NCBI GenBank assembly: GCA_030840445.1
Contig: JAVEEN010000274.1
Location: forward strand, 1 to 36,956
Direction of reading: 5' to 3'
DNA length: 36,956 bases
Source of the DNA: Pseudonocardiales bacterium
GTDB lineage: Bacteria; Actinomycetota; Actinomycetes; Mycobacteriales; Jatrophihabitantaceae
Under the pieces are notes generated by a model, which saw only the letters and a list, made by a program, of their open reading frames with translations, searched no databases and had not been told where the DNA came from. A program made the position numbers and the translations under genes. Below are positions 1 to 9,354 of the stretch, one piece after another. Every line of letters starts with the position of its first letter. The first letter of the stretch is position 1.

Positions 1-132
1 CTGATTCAGGGAATGTCCTTCGGCCAGACGGTGGCGGACCTGGCCCGGGGCCAATACTGGATCCATCCGGCGCTTATGGAGGTCGTGGAGAACGCGCTCC
101 TGAAACTGGATTTCGGCGCGGCCAGCACGTGA
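1..132 (+). CDS. mtr: Mycothione reductase, C-terminal end (partial)
   Basis: Reading frame 1 is open from the first base to TGA at 130-132 and gives 43 residues. They include [20 protein letters not shown] followed by [13 protein letters not shown]. The HPAL-x-EVVENALL ending matches the dimerisation-domain end of mycothione reductase as I remember it. That enzyme is the NADPH-dependent flavoprotein disulfide reductase that regenerates mycothiol in actinobacteria. The His of HPA would be the active-site base that the partner subunit supplies in this family. The FAD and NADPH domains lie outside the window, so only the tail is supported. A related pyridine-nucleotide disulfide oxidoreductase (lipoamide dehydrogenase-like) is the alternative. 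The next gene overlaps the stop codon, suggesting co-transcription. Confidence 0.8.
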   Translation: MIQGMSFGQTVADLARGQYWIHPALMEVVENALLKLDFGAAST

Positions 133-1070
133 TGTCGGAGATCGGACGGCGAGCTGCGCCGCTCGCCGTCAGGGTCATACCCGTCCTGGAGGTGGGCGGC
201 ACCCACGTCACGGCCGCCTGGGTCGATCCGGCCGGCTGGACGGTCCGCGACGTGCATCGCCGCGACATCGATGCGACCGCGCCGGCCTCGACCCTGCTGC
301 ACGACTTCGCCGGCCTCGCCGCCGAGCTTGCCGCGGCCCCCGGATCGGATTGGGGGGTGGCCATGCCCGGACCGTTCGACTACGTCTCCGGGATAGCGGC
401 TTATACCGGCGTCGGAAAGTTCGAGAGCCTGTACGGGATCGATGTCCGGCAAGCCCTGCTCGATGACCTGGCCGTGATCGGTGCCGGGGTTCCCCGGTCG
501 ATCAGTTTCATCAACGATGCCAGTGCATTTCTGGTCGGCGAGTGGCTGACCGGCGCGGCGCAGGGAACCACGCGCAGCGCCGCGATCACCCTGGGCACCG
601 GGATCGGATCAGCCTTTCTCGCCCACGGTGTGGTCATCGACTCCGGCCCGGACGTGCCACCGGACGCGGAGGCACACCTGCTCGTCCACCTGGGACGTCC
701 GTTGGAGGATTGGGTTTCCCGTCGTGCGATCAGGCGAAACTACGCCGCCCTGACAGGCGGTCCGGAGGGTGCGGACTCCCTTGACGTCAAGGAGATCGCC
801 GGCCTGGCTCGTGCCGGGGACCCGGCGGCCTCGGCTCTCTTCGAGTCGTCCTTCGAGCTGTTGGGCGGGGTGCTCGGGCCGTGGATGCATCGCTTCGGTG
901 CCGAGGTTCTGGTCCTCGGCGGTTCGATCAGCCGATCATGGGACCTGATCGAAAAGCCCTTGCAAGAAGGGCTGTCCGCCTCCGGCGATGTGACGGTCCG
1001 GCTCGCCGCCGACGCCGAGCGGTCCGCCCTGGTCGGATCGGCGTATCCGGCATTCATCCGCACCGCCTAG
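132..1070 (+). CDS. ROK family sugar kinase-like protein
   Basis: The protein has about 312 residues and an ASKHA/ROK fold signature. An N-terminal phosphate loop-like VGGTHVTAAWVD lies near residue 20, the presumed catalytic Asp is in INDASAFLVGEW, and the second phosphate loop is LGTGIGSAFLAHG. ROK proteins are mostly cytoplasmic glucose, N-acetylglucosamine or N-acetylmannosamine kinases, or repressors. No N-terminal helix-turn-helix is present, so a kinase is favoured. The Cys-rich zinc motif of typical ROK members (CxCGxxGCxE) is absent: the equivalent stretch reads GRPLEDWVSRRAI without any Cys, so substrate and activity are uncertain. ATG at 132 overlaps the mtr stop by 1 nt; GTG at 129 would overlap by 4 nt and add one residue. 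No strong ribosome binding site is seen, consistent with translational coupling to mtr. Confidence 0.8.
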   Translation: MSEIGRRAAPLAVRVIPVLEVGGTHVTAAWVDPAGWTVRDVHRRDIDATAPASTLLHDFAGLAAELAAAPGSDWGVAMPGPFDYVSGIAAYTGVGKFESLYGIDVRQALLDDLAVIGAGVPRSISFINDASAFLVGEWLTGAAQGTTRSAAITLGTGIGSAFLAHGVVIDSGPDVPPDAEAHLLVHLGRPLEDWVSRRAIRRNYAALTGGPEGADSLDVKEIAGLARAGDPAASALFESSFELLGGVLGPWMHRFGAEVLVLGGSISRSWDLIEKPLQEGLSASGDVTVRLAADAERSALVGSAYPAFIRTA

Positions 1071-1115
1071 CGGGTTGGTACCTCATCGAAGCGCCCTCGA
1101 GCGTTGCCGACCGGG

Positions 1116-1940
1116 TTACCGGGAAAGCATCGAGCGGACGTCAAGAGCGTCCACGGGTCCGTCGCCGGCTCCGATTCCGACCAGGCCGTGCAGTACGGCA
1201 TCACCGGCCACCGCCGCGGCCCGGCGGGCCGCCACCTCGAGGCGATCTCCGCGCGCCAGGCCGGCCGCCAGGGCCGCCGAGTGCGTACAACCGGCACCGT
1301 GCGTTGCGGCCACCTCATGTCGCACCACCGGCAGCTCGAGGTGGCGCTTGCCATCGAAGAGATGGTCGATCGCCTCCCGTCCGTGACCGCCGGTGACCAG
1401 CGCACCGCGCGCGCCCATCGCGACCAGCGCCTCGGCGATTTCCGCGCGGTCCTCGGTGTTCAGACCGGTCAGCGCCTGAGCCTCCATGAGATTCGGGGTG
1501 ATGACGGTGGCCAGTGGAAAGATGAGTTCGACCAGGGCGCCGATGGCATCGTCTTTCAGCAGCTTCGCCCCTGACGAGGCCAGCATCACCGGGTCGACCA
1601 CCAGCGGCGTGCCGTCAGGATCGCCACAGGTGTCGGCCAGGGCCGCCGCCACCGCCGCGATGATCGGCTCGGAGAACAACATCCCGGTCTTGATCGCCGC
1701 CGGTGGCAGGTCGGAGAGCACTGCCTCGATCTGCGCGATCACGAACGCCGGTGGGCATTCGTGGATCGCGGTCACACCGGTTGTGTTCTGGGCGGTCAGG
1801 GCGACGATCGCCGACATGCCGTGCACGCCGCATCGGGCGAAGGCCTTGAGGTCGGCCTGGATTCCGGCGCCGCCACCGGAATCCGACGAGGCGATGGTCA
1901 GGGCCAGCGCGGGCGGTGCGGGGGCGGGGGTATCAGCCAT
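1116..1940 (-). CDS. thiD: Hydroxymethylpyrimidine/phosphomethylpyrimidine kinase ThiD
   Basis: The 274-residue protein is the usual ThiD length and belongs to the ribokinase-like fold. Signatures are the N-terminal [20 protein letters not shown], then AQNTTGV and IKTGML, then VVDPVM, and near the C-terminus the anion-hole motif [19 protein letters not shown]. It phosphorylates HMP to HMP-P and HMP-PP in the cytoplasm, feeding ThiE. It is convergent with the ROK gene (45-bp gap). It is divergent from the TPP-riboswitch/cytX unit, with 159 bp between the two start codons. No TPP aptamer is seen on this strand upstream of thiD, so it may not share the riboswitch control. A fused ThiE or TenA domain is absent. 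Confidence 0.95.
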   Translation of the reverse strand: MADTPAPAPPALALTIASSDSGGGAGIQADLKAFARCGVHGMSAIVALTAQNTTGVTAIHECPPAFVIAQIEAVLSDLPPAAIKTGMLFSEPIIAAVAAALADTCGDPDGTPLVVDPVMLASSGAKLLKDDAIGALVELIFPLATVITPNLMEAQALTGLNTEDRAEIAEALVAMGARGALVTGGHGREAIDHLFDGKRHLELPVVRHEVAATHGAGCTHSAALAAGLARGDRLEVAARRAAAVAGDAVLHGLVGIGAGDGPVDALDVRSMLSR

Positions 1941-1963
1941 GGGAGAACCGTACTAACCTGGAC

Positions 1964-2090
1964 GCCGTCCCCGCGGGAGCCCGTCCGATCGGGCTGAGAG
2001 GGTGGCTGTGCTCGACGATGCGATCGCATCGGTGGGTGCGGGCCACCGACCGCTTGAACCTGATCCGGTTAGTACCGGCGAAGGGAGAGG
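1964..2090 (+). promoter_or_regulatory. TPP riboswitch (THI element) controlling cytX
   Basis: The leader carries the two conserved halves of the thiamin pyrophosphate aptamer. GGGCTGAGAGG is at about 1990-2000, preceded by the complementary CCCG of the P2/P3 side. TTGAACCTGATCCGGTTAG is followed by TACCGGCGAAGGGAG at about 2054-2086. The variable P3 stem contains the near-palindrome CGATGCGATCGCATCG. The likely Shine-Dalgarno (GGGAGAGG) lies at the 3' end of the aptamer, 9 nt before the ATG at 2100. Control of translation initiation by TPP is therefore the likely mechanism; no separate terminator hairpin is visible. Exact P1 boundaries are approximate. Confidence 0.94.
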
Positions 2091-2099
2091 TGGTCTGCA

Positions 2100-3497
2100 A
2101 TGTCCACTGCTATCCGTCCCAACCCGTCCGCAGGCGGGTCCAATCCCGATGGCCGCCCACCGCGCGGCGATGCCCATGCCGAGGCGCCCACTACGCTGAC
2201 CGAGCGGGTACCCCGAACGCTCGGGCTGCTCGACCAGTTCGGTTTCTGGGGCAACCTCGGGGTCAGTTTGCTCGGGTTCTCCGGAGCGATCGCGATCCTC
2301 GCCCCGTACGGCGTCACACCGCTGACGTTCGGCGCCGCGGTGGTGGCCACGGTCGTCGGATCAGCGCTTGGTGGCCTGATATTGGGAGCCACACTCGTCC
2401 TGGGCCCGAAGACCGGGGCACCGGCAATGGTCATCCTGCGCGGCGTGCTGGGTGCCCGCGCCTCGATTGTGCCGACCGTGTTGAACATCGCACAGTGTCT
2501 GGGTTGGGCGGTCTTCGAACTTGTCGTCATTTCCACCGGTTTGCGAGCTCTCACGCATGATCACGTGCCCCGGTGGCTGTGCCTGGTGGTCGCCGGCGCG
2601 GTCACGACCGGACTGACCATCTGGCCACTCGGCTGGATCAGATCCCTTCGGAAATATGTATCCGTGCTCGTGGTGGCCGCGCTGGTCGTGCTGGCATTCG
2701 GCCTGCTGCGCAACCCCGTACCGCACCTGGCCGGTTCCTGGCAGGGGTTCTGGCTCGCGGTAGACGCGGCGGTTGCGTTGACGATCTCCTGGGTGCCGTT
2801 GGGTGCTGACTACTCGCGGCACTCCAGGTCCGCACGGTCGGCGTTCGCCGGCGGCTTCCTGGGTTACGGGGTCACCCAGATCGCCTGCCTGGTCGTCGGC
2901 TTGGTCGCCCTGGCCCAGGTGGCGCAGGATGGCAACAGGATCTTCGATCTGTTCATCGGTCTGCCGCTGGGCACGATCGCCTTCGCGGTACTGGTGATCC
3001 GCGAGACCGATCAAAGCTTCGCCAACGTCTACTCGACGGCGATGAGCATCCAGAATCTGCGACCTAACGTGGACCGGCGGATCCTGACAGTTGCCATTGG
3101 CATCCTGATCACAGTGTTGGCTCTGACCATCAACATCGATGACTACGCCAACTTCCTGTACCTGATCGGCGCAGTGTTCGTCCCGATGTCCGGCGTGCTG
3201 GTGGCGGTCTGGTGGCGCAGTCGTGGCGAGAGCCTTGATTTGTCCGAGAGCGCGCCGACCCGACCGGCGATGCTGGGCGCGTGGCTGATCGGGTTCACCG
3301 TCTATCAGTTGATAAATCCGGGCAGCCTTGCACATTGGTCGAACTTCTGGACCACGGTGAGCACTCACCTGCACACCGCGGGGCACACCTGGCTGTCTGC
3401 GTCCGTCACGTCCTTCGCCGTGGCGTTGTTGCTCGCCTTGCCCTTTGCCCGAGTTGCCCGTCGCCCGAGCCAGGGTCGGCAACCGGATCGCCGGTAG
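2100..3497 (+). CDS. cytX: NCS1-family hydroxymethylpyrimidine permease CytX
   Basis: A 465-residue hydrophobic protein of the nucleobase:cation symporter-1 family. It has a hydrophilic N-terminal stretch of about 40 residues, then TPRTL-like/LDQFGFWGNLGVSLLGFSGA and about 12 predicted membrane segments. Family signatures include LGPKTGAPAMVILRGVLGAR and DYSRHSRS. NCS1 members carry cytosine, allantoin, purines or HMP. The TPP riboswitch directly in its leader points to the thiamin precursor HMP, the role described for CytX. This would let the cell salvage HMP for ThiD. The gene stands alone on its strand between thiD and the LLM oxidoreductase. A cytosine permease is the alternative, but it would not explain the riboswitch. 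Confidence 0.9.
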   Translation: MSTAIRPNPSAGGSNPDGRPPRGDAHAEAPTTLTERVPRTLGLLDQFGFWGNLGVSLLGFSGAIAILAPYGVTPLTFGAAVVATVVGSALGGLILGATLVLGPKTGAPAMVILRGVLGARASIVPTVLNIAQCLGWAVFELVVISTGLRALTHDHVPRWLCLVVAGAVTTGLTIWPLGWIRSLRKYVSVLVVAALVVLAFGLLRNPVPHLAGSWQGFWLAVDAAVALTISWVPLGADYSRHSRSARSAFAGGFLGYGVTQIACLVVGLVALAQVAQDGNRIFDLFIGLPLGTIAFAVLVIRETDQSFANVYSTAMSIQNLRPNVDRRILTVAIGILITVLALTINIDDYANFLYLIGAVFVPMSGVLVAVWWRSRGESLDLSESAPTRPAMLGAWLIGFTVYQLINPGSLAHWSNFWTTVSTHLHTAGHTWLSASVTSFAVALLLALPFARVARRPSQGRQPDRR

Positions 3498-3596
3498 CTG
3501 AGCCCAGTCAGCCGGCCGCCGGGGCGGGTAGGTTGTGGCGCTGCTCACCGAGATCCTTCATACGCCTGCAATGGGTCTGCCGTAGCGTTCAACTAT

Positions 3597-4373
3597 GTGA
3601 CGACTCATCCCATTCGCATTGCTGTCCAACTTCAACCCCAGCACGCCGACTACGTCAGTATCCGGCGGGCGGTGTCCGAGGCGGAGGACCTCGGCGTCGA
3701 CGTGGCCTTCAACTGGGACCATTTCTATCCTCTCTACGGCGACGCCGACGGACAGCACTTCGAGTGCTGGACGATGCTTGCGGCCTGGGCCGAGCAGACG
3801 AGCCGCGTCGAGATCGGTGCGCTCGTCAGCTGTAACAGCTACCGCAATCCCGAGCTTCTCGCCGACATGGCCCGGACGGTGGATCACATCAGTGCCGGAC
3901 GGCTGATCCTGGGCATCGGCTCGGGCTGGTTCGAGAAGGATTACACCGAGTACGGCTACGAGTTCGGGACTGCCGGTGGCCGATTGGATGACCTCGCCGA
4001 GGCCCTGCCACGGATCGAGGACCGCTGGTCGAAGCTGAACCCGGTACCGACCCGCAAGATCCCGGTCCTCATCGGCGGTGGTGGTGAGAAGAAGACCCTG
4101 AAGATGGTGGCCCGGCACGCTGACATCTGGCATTCGTTTTCCGATATCGAGACGCTCCAGCGCAAGTCGGCGATCCTGGACAAGTGGTGTGCCGAGATCG
4201 GCCGCGACTCCTCTGAGATAGAGCGCTCCGTCGCGGCCCCGGAGGGTGCCCCGTCCGAGGTTGGCGGTCCGCTGTTGGAGGCCGGCGCCACCCTGTTCAC
4301 TGTCGGGGTCGGTGGCCCGGACTATGACCTGAGCAAGCTCGAGAAGTGGATCTCCTGGCGTAACAGCCTCTAG
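3597..4373 (+). CDS. LLM class F420-dependent oxidoreductase
   Basis: The 258-residue protein has the luciferase-like (beta/alpha)8 barrel pattern: IRIAVQLQPQHADY at strand 1, VAFNWDHFYPLYGD, GALVSCNSYRNPELLADMAR, then ISAGRLILGIGSGWFEKDYT. This last block is a hallmark of F420-type bacterial LLM enzymes. Near the C-terminus are IPVLIGGGGEKKTLKMVARH and ADIWHSF. Such enzymes transfer hydride between F420H2 and small organic substrates; the substrate cannot be read from sequence. The start is GTG at 3597, 99 bp downstream of cytX, with no obvious Shine-Dalgarno. It is convergent with thiG, and the two are separated by a strong hairpin. No direct thiamin role is evident. Confidence 0.87.
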   Translation: MTTHPIRIAVQLQPQHADYVSIRRAVSEAEDLGVDVAFNWDHFYPLYGDADGQHFECWTMLAAWAEQTSRVEIGALVSCNSYRNPELLADMARTVDHISAGRLILGIGSGWFEKDYTEYGYEFGTAGGRLDDLAEALPRIEDRWSKLNPVPTRKIPVLIGGGGEKKTLKMVARHADIWHSFSDIETLQRKSAILDKWCAEIGRDSSEIERSVAAPEGAPSEVGGPLLEAGATLFTVGVGGPDYDLSKLEKWISWRNSL

Positions 4374-4382
4374 AACTCGATC

Positions 4383-4422
4383 TTGGTACTGATCGATCGC
4401 CAGGGTGATCGATCAGTACCAA
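4383..4422. terminator. Bidirectional hairpin terminator between the LLM gene and thiG
   Basis: A perfect 16-bp inverted repeat: left arm TTGGTACTGATCGATC (4383-4398), 8-nt loop GCCAGGGT, right arm 4407-4422. It lies between two convergent stops (4373 and 4433), the classical place for a bidirectional terminator. A T-run is short on both strands, as is common in high-GC actinobacteria. A DNA-binding site is a less likely reading. Confidence 0.8.
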
Positions 4423-4432
4423 CATCACCTCG

Positions 4433-5450
<1,018 letters not shown>

Positions 5451-5468
5451 TTGATGTCCCTGCTGCGG

Positions 5469-6608
5469 TCAGTGATGACCTGATGGCGAAAACCGATCAG
5501 GTCCGAACGGCTTCCATTCTTCCGCAAGCGGTTGTCCGGCTACCAGGCGCACCACCGCCTCGGCGGTCACCGCCGACAGCAGGATCCCGTTGCGGTAATG
5601 GCCGGTCGCCAGGATCAGGCCGCTCTCGGCCGGCCCGACCAGCGGACCGTTGTCCGGCGTGCCCGGCCGTAATCCGGCCCGGGCCTCGACAAAGTCGAAT
5701 TCCGAGGAAATCGGCAGCAATTCATAGGCGTTGCGTAGCAACTCGTATACGCCACCGGCGGTGACCTGGGTGTCGAAGCCGTGCTGCTCCTGGGTGGCGC
5801 CGACGACGACCTCGCCGCCCGCCCGGGGCACCAGGTACACCTCGCCGCCGCGCACGATGCCTCGCACGGTCCGGGTCAGGACCGAGCCGGACGAGCGGAG
5901 CCGCGCCGGCACCGCCAGCCGCAGGATCTGTCCCTTCACCGGCTGGATCGGGTATCCGGCCAGCCGTTGCGTCAATGCGCCGGTGCACAGGACGACGCTG
6001 TTGGCCGTGAGGCTTCGTCCGGTGGCGGTGCGTACGCCGGTCACCCGGCCATGGTCTCGGACCAGCGCCGTCACGTCGTCGCGCACCGACTCGACGCCTG
6101 CGAGGTCGTTGGCCAGGGCAAGCGCCTGCAGGTAGCTGCGATTGTCCACCGACAAGTCGTCGGCGGCGAACACGCCAGCCCGGACCTCGGCGGCCAGGTA
6201 GGGCTCGAGCGCGCGAGCCTGCCGTCCGTTCAACATCTCGCTGGGCAGGCCGAGCGAACTGCGGAACTCGGTGAGCCGATCCAGCGCCGACCGATCGTCG
6301 GCATTCAGCGCTACGGCGAGGGTGCCCTCGGTCCGCAAGCCGACCGCTAGGTTCGTCCGGTTCTCCAGCGCCGCGGCGAATGCGGCGAACTCCGCCACCG
6401 CGGCAACGTTGAGGCGGGTCAGGTCCTCCTCGCCGAACACGGCCTCGCTGATCGGCGCCAGCATGCCCGCCGCCGCCCAGCTCGCTCCGGTCGTCCCGCC
6501 GGCATCGACCAATCGGACGGCGGCGCCGGACTCCGCCAGCCGGTATGCCGCCGCCAGGCCGATGACCCCGCCACCGACCACGATCACGTCGCTCGACTCA
6601 CCGGGCAC
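5469..6608 (-). CDS. thiO: Glycine oxidase ThiO
   Basis: A 379-residue FAD-dependent amine oxidase of the DAO superfamily. The N-terminal dinucleotide-binding fold is VIVVGGGVIGLAAAYRLAES, followed by GTTGASWAAAGMLAPISEA, as is typical of ThiO. The C-terminal FAD contacts are EARAGLRPGTPDNGPLVG and LATGHYRNGILLSAVTAE. It oxidises glycine to the imine used by ThiG, the aerobic route to thiazole instead of ThiH. The start is GTG at 6608. A TAATGT hexamer (6615-6620 on this strand) sits only 6 nt upstream, so the transcript may be leaderless. It heads the thiO-thiS-thiG unit and is divergent from the PfkB kinase. No TPP aptamer is visible upstream. Confidence 0.94.
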   Translation of the reverse strand: MPGESSDVIVVGGGVIGLAAAYRLAESGAAVRLVDAGGTTGASWAAAGMLAPISEAVFGEEDLTRLNVAAVAEFAAFAAALENRTNLAVGLRTEGTLAVALNADDRSALDRLTEFRSSLGLPSEMLNGRQARALEPYLAAEVRAGVFAADDLSVDNRSYLQALALANDLAGVESVRDDVTALVRDHGRVTGVRTATGRSLTANSVVLCTGALTQRLAGYPIQPVKGQILRLAVPARLRSSGSVLTRTVRGIVRGGEVYLVPRAGGEVVVGATQEQHGFDTQVTAGGVYELLRNAYELLPISSEFDFVEARAGLRPGTPDNGPLVGPAESGLILATGHYRNGILLSAVTAEAVVRLVAGQPLAEEWKPFGPDRFSPSGHH

Positions 6609-6742
6609 CCCTCGACATTAGTGCAGGGCAACTCAGCGATCAGGGGGCGGCAACTCGGAAGTGGTGATCGGGAAGTATGGAACTGGGCACCGGGCCTGAA
6701 CACAATGACAACCACCTAGCACAGAGGACAGGGGGAACACCG

Positions 6743-7663
6743 ATGCTGCTCATCGTGGGCGAGGCGCTGGTTGCCTTTCAGCGCGATCTCGGCCGGCCCG
6801 ACGACCCGCCCAGGCCGCCGGACGCGAGTGGCGCGCCAGCCATCGCCTCCTACATCGCGGCCCGCCTCGGGGTGCCGACCGCCTTCGTCGGTGGTGTGGG
6901 ATCTGATGAACTGGGTCAGTTTTTTCGCGACACGATCTATGCCGCCGGGGTGACGCCGGCCACCGTTCAGGTTTCCCCGGATCTGCCCACCGCCACCGTG
7001 GGGATCACCTATCACGCAGACGGATCCCGGGCCTTCGACTTCGCGGTGAGTTCGTCGGCAGCCCTCGAGGTCGGCGAAGCAGCGCTGAACGGGCTGCCGG
7101 AACGCGCAGATTGGCTGCACCTGTCCGGGTCGGCCCTGTTCTTCGGCGAGCCGCTGGCCTCGACCGTGATAGCGGCGGCCCGCCGCGCCCACGCGGCCGG
7201 GGCAAGGGTGTCGGTGGACCCGAACATCCGCCTCGAAGCCATGACCGCGCAGTCGGCGGCCCGGTTGCGCGAGATAGTCGGCCTGGCCCACCTGGTGCTG
7301 CCCTCGGAGGGCGAACTCGAAGCCCTGGGTCTGGCCGAGGACGAGTTGCTGGAGCGGGGTGCCATTGTCTGCCGGACGATGGGGGCCGAGGGTGCGCTGG
7401 TCAGGACGGGCGGTTCCAGTGTCTCCGTCCCGGCCGTGGCTGACCCGGCGGCCGTCATGGATACCGATGGCGCAGGGGACACCTTCGCGGCCGCTTTCAT
7501 CGCCGCGACGCTGGACGGAGCCGATCCGGTGGCGGCAGCGCGAGTGGCGTCGCGCGTGGTGGCCCGCGCCATCGCCGTCCTGGGTCCGATGAGCGTTGTG
7601 CTGAGCCCGGCTGATCTGCGGCGCGACGATGGCTTCGGCGAGTGTCGATCGCCGGCCAGGTGA
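6743..7663 (+). CDS. PfkB family carbohydrate kinase
   Basis: The 306-residue protein has ribokinase/PfkB marks. They are LLIVGEALVAFQRDLGRP at the N-terminus, a substrate region GAPAIASYIAARLGVPTAFV, and GGVGSDELGQFFRD. The C-terminal signature DTDGAGDTFAAAFIAATLDG carries the catalytic Asp and the anion hole GAGD. It likely phosphorylates a sugar or sugar acid (fructose- or KDG-kinase-like); the substrate is not determinable. ATG 6743 is chosen because GGGGG lies 8 nt upstream; an in-frame ATG at 6677 would add 22 unconserved-looking residues. It runs directly into thiE, but this class differs from ThiD and ThiM, so a thiamin role is not implied. Confidence 0.85.
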   Translation: MLLIVGEALVAFQRDLGRPDDPPRPPDASGAPAIASYIAARLGVPTAFVGGVGSDELGQFFRDTIYAAGVTPATVQVSPDLPTATVGITYHADGSRAFDFAVSSSAALEVGEAALNGLPERADWLHLSGSALFFGEPLASTVIAAARRAHAAGARVSVDPNIRLEAMTAQSAARLREIVGLAHLVLPSEGELEALGLAEDELLERGAIVCRTMGAEGALVRTGGSSVSVPAVADPAAVMDTDGAGDTFAAAFIAATLDGADPVAAARVASRVVARAIAVLGPMSVVLSPADLRRDDGFGECRSPAR

Positions 7664-7675
7664 TTGGATGGATGG

Positions 7676-8377
7676 GTGAGCATCCTTGCGCTGCCTGACG
7701 CGCGTCTGTACCTGTGCACCGATTCGCGTCGGGAAGCGGGTGATCTCGAGGAGTTCCTCGATGCCGTGCTCGCAGCCGGGGTGGATATCGTGCAGCTGCG
7801 GGAGAAGCACCTCGAGGCCGCTGATGAGCTCGACGTGCTGGACGTGTTCGCCGACGCCTGCCGGCGGCACGGCAGCCTGCTGGCCGTCAACGACCGCGCC
7901 GACCTGGCCTTCGCCGCAGGCGCCGATGTCCTGCACCTCGGCCAGCGGGATCTTGCTCCCGTCACGGCCCGCCGGATCGTGGGCGAGGACATGATCATCG
8001 GATTGAGCAGCCACAGCCTGTCCGAGGCCAGCACCGCGGCCAAGCAGGACGACGTGGACTACCTCTGCCTCGGACCGATCTGGCCCACACCGACCAAGCC
8101 GGGGCGCCCGCACACCGGCATGGCGCCGGTGCACGAACTCGCCTTGCAGGCACCGAATCGTCCGTGGTTCGCCATCGGCGGGATCGATGAGTCCAACCTC
8201 GACCAGGTCCTTGACGCCGGAGCTGAACGCATCGTCGTCGTCCGGGCGATCACCCGGGCCGAGGACCCCGGTGCGGCCACCCGGCGGATCGCGGCCCGGC
8301 TCGCCTCGAGAGCGACGTCGATACCGGCCGGCTCACCGGCAACCCCGCCCGAGGAACGAGGACAGGGGACCGCCTGA
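7676..8377 (+). CDS. thiE: Thiamine-phosphate synthase ThiE
   Basis: The protein has about 233 residues and a TIM-barrel fold. Landmarks are [23 protein letters not shown] with the pyrophosphate-binding [56 protein letters not shown], and [20 protein letters not shown]. It joins HMP-PP and thiazole phosphate to thiamin phosphate in the cytoplasm. The start is GTG 7676, or TTG 7664 with four extra residues directly abutting the kinase stop. The C-terminal about 20 residues are Pro/Gly-rich and look disordered. Its TGA overlaps the gpgS ATG by 1 nt, so thiE is translationally linked both to the sugar kinase and to gpgS rather than to the other thi genes. Confidence 0.94.
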   Translation: MSILALPDARLYLCTDSRREAGDLEEFLDAVLAAGVDIVQLREKHLEAADELDVLDVFADACRRHGSLLAVNDRADLAFAAGADVLHLGQRDLAPVTARRIVGEDMIIGLSSHSLSEASTAAKQDDVDYLCLGPIWPTPTKPGRPHTGMAPVHELALQAPNRPWFAIGGIDESNLDQVLDAGAERIVVVRAITRAEDPGAATRRIAARLASRATSIPAGSPATPPEERGQGTA

Positions 8378-9354
8378 TGCAGCTGTCCGCTCGCCGCTGG
8401 TTCGACACCCATACCTTTTCGGCGACCGATTACACGATCGAGCAACTGCTTGCTGCTAAAAGGGAACAGGGTACGACGGTGAGCGTGGTCATCCCTGCTC
8501 GCAACGAGGCAGCGACCGTGGCCGGCGTGGTGACGCGGATATCGCAGTCCCTGGTCAAGGGCGGCCTGGTCGACGAACTCGTGGTCATCGACTCGGACTC
8601 GACGGACGAAACTGCCGCGCTGGCAGCCGGAGCCGGGGCCAAGGTGTTCGCCGCTGCCGGCGTGGATACCGGCCTGAAGTCCCTGCCCGGTAAGGGAGAA
8701 GCCCTGTGGCGATCGCTGTTCGTCACATCGGGTGACATCGTTGCCTTCATTGACGCCGACCTCACCGAGTGGGGCGCACATTTCGTCACGGGCCTGCTCG
8801 GCCCGATGCTTCTGGACGAGAAGACCCTGCTGGTCAAGGGCTTTTATGATCGCCTCTTCGACTCGGCTGCCGCGTCGACGGGCGCACCGCAGGGTGGCCG
8901 GGTCACCGAACTGGTTGCCCGTCCGCTGATCAACCTGCAGTGGCCGGCGCTGGTCGGCATCATTCAGCCGCTGGCCGGAGAATGGGCTATTCGCCGCAGC
9001 CTGGCCGAGACGCTACCCTTTCCGGTCGGCTACGGCGTGGAGTTCGCGACCCTGCTCGACACGGTGTGGCGGCACGGTTTGGGCGCTGTGTCGCAGGTCG
9101 ATCTCGGCCGCCGGGGCCATAGCCACCAGAACGTGCACGACCTCGGGGTGATGGCGACCGAGATCCTGTCCACCGCAAACCGACGGATGAACCGGGCGCG
9201 GCCGCCGGCGCCGGTCGGTCTGAGTGCGGCGTGGGCGGAGCTGTACCAGTACGACCGGAATACCCCCGGGTACTGGCGGGCGCGCGGCGTCCCGATCGCA
9301 GAACGGCCGCCCGCTATCAGCCTGGACGCCTACCGCGCCGGGCTCGGCGCGTGA
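8377..9354 (+). CDS. gpgS: Glucosyl-3-phosphoglycerate synthase GpgS
   Basis: A 325-residue GT81-type glycosyltransferase. VSVVIPARNEAATVAGVV and VVIDSDSTDETAALAA form the nucleotide-sugar-binding Rossmann half. KGEALWRSLFVTSGDIVAFI leads to the metal-binding DAD (the DxD motif). GRVTELVARPLIN and IQPLAGEWAIRR are characteristic of GpgS, and GYGVEFATLLDT follows. It transfers glucose from a nucleotide sugar to 3-phosphoglycerate, the first step to glucosylglycerate and, in mycobacteria, methylglucose lipopolysaccharides. The length equals the mycobacterial enzyme as I recall it. The gene is followed with a 4-nt overlap by the folP2-like gene, the same neighbour as in Mycobacterium tuberculosis (Rv1208-Rv1207). 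Confidence 0.93.
   Translation: MQLSARRWFDTHTFSATDYTIEQLLAAKREQGTTVSVVIPARNEAATVAGVVTRISQSLVKGGLVDELVVIDSDSTDETAALAAGAGAKVFAAAGVDTGLKSLPGKGEALWRSLFVTSGDIVAFIDADLTEWGAHFVTGLLGPMLLDEKTLLVKGFYDRLFDSAAASTGAPQGGRVTELVARPLINLQWPALVGIIQPLAGEWAIRRSLAETLPFPVGYGVEFATLLDTVWRHGLGAVSQVDLGRRGHSHQNVHDLGVMATEILSTANRRMNRARPPAPVGLSAAWAELYQYDRNTPGYWRARGVPIAERPPAISLDAYRAGLGA

Noticed and set aside
2012-2034. CGATGCGATCGCATCG palindrome as a separate operator
   Set aside because: It lies in the variable P3 extension of the TPP aptamer and is explained as an RNA stem.
2361-3548. 395-codon minus-strand frame opposite cytX
   Set aside because: cytX is certain from the riboswitch and membrane pattern; the opposite frame is a shadow with no motif.
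6716-8134. 472-codon minus-strand open frame opposite the PfkB kinase and thiE
   Set aside because: Both plus-strand genes have clear family motifs, and the antisense frame has a His/Gln/Gly/Arg-rich shadow composition.
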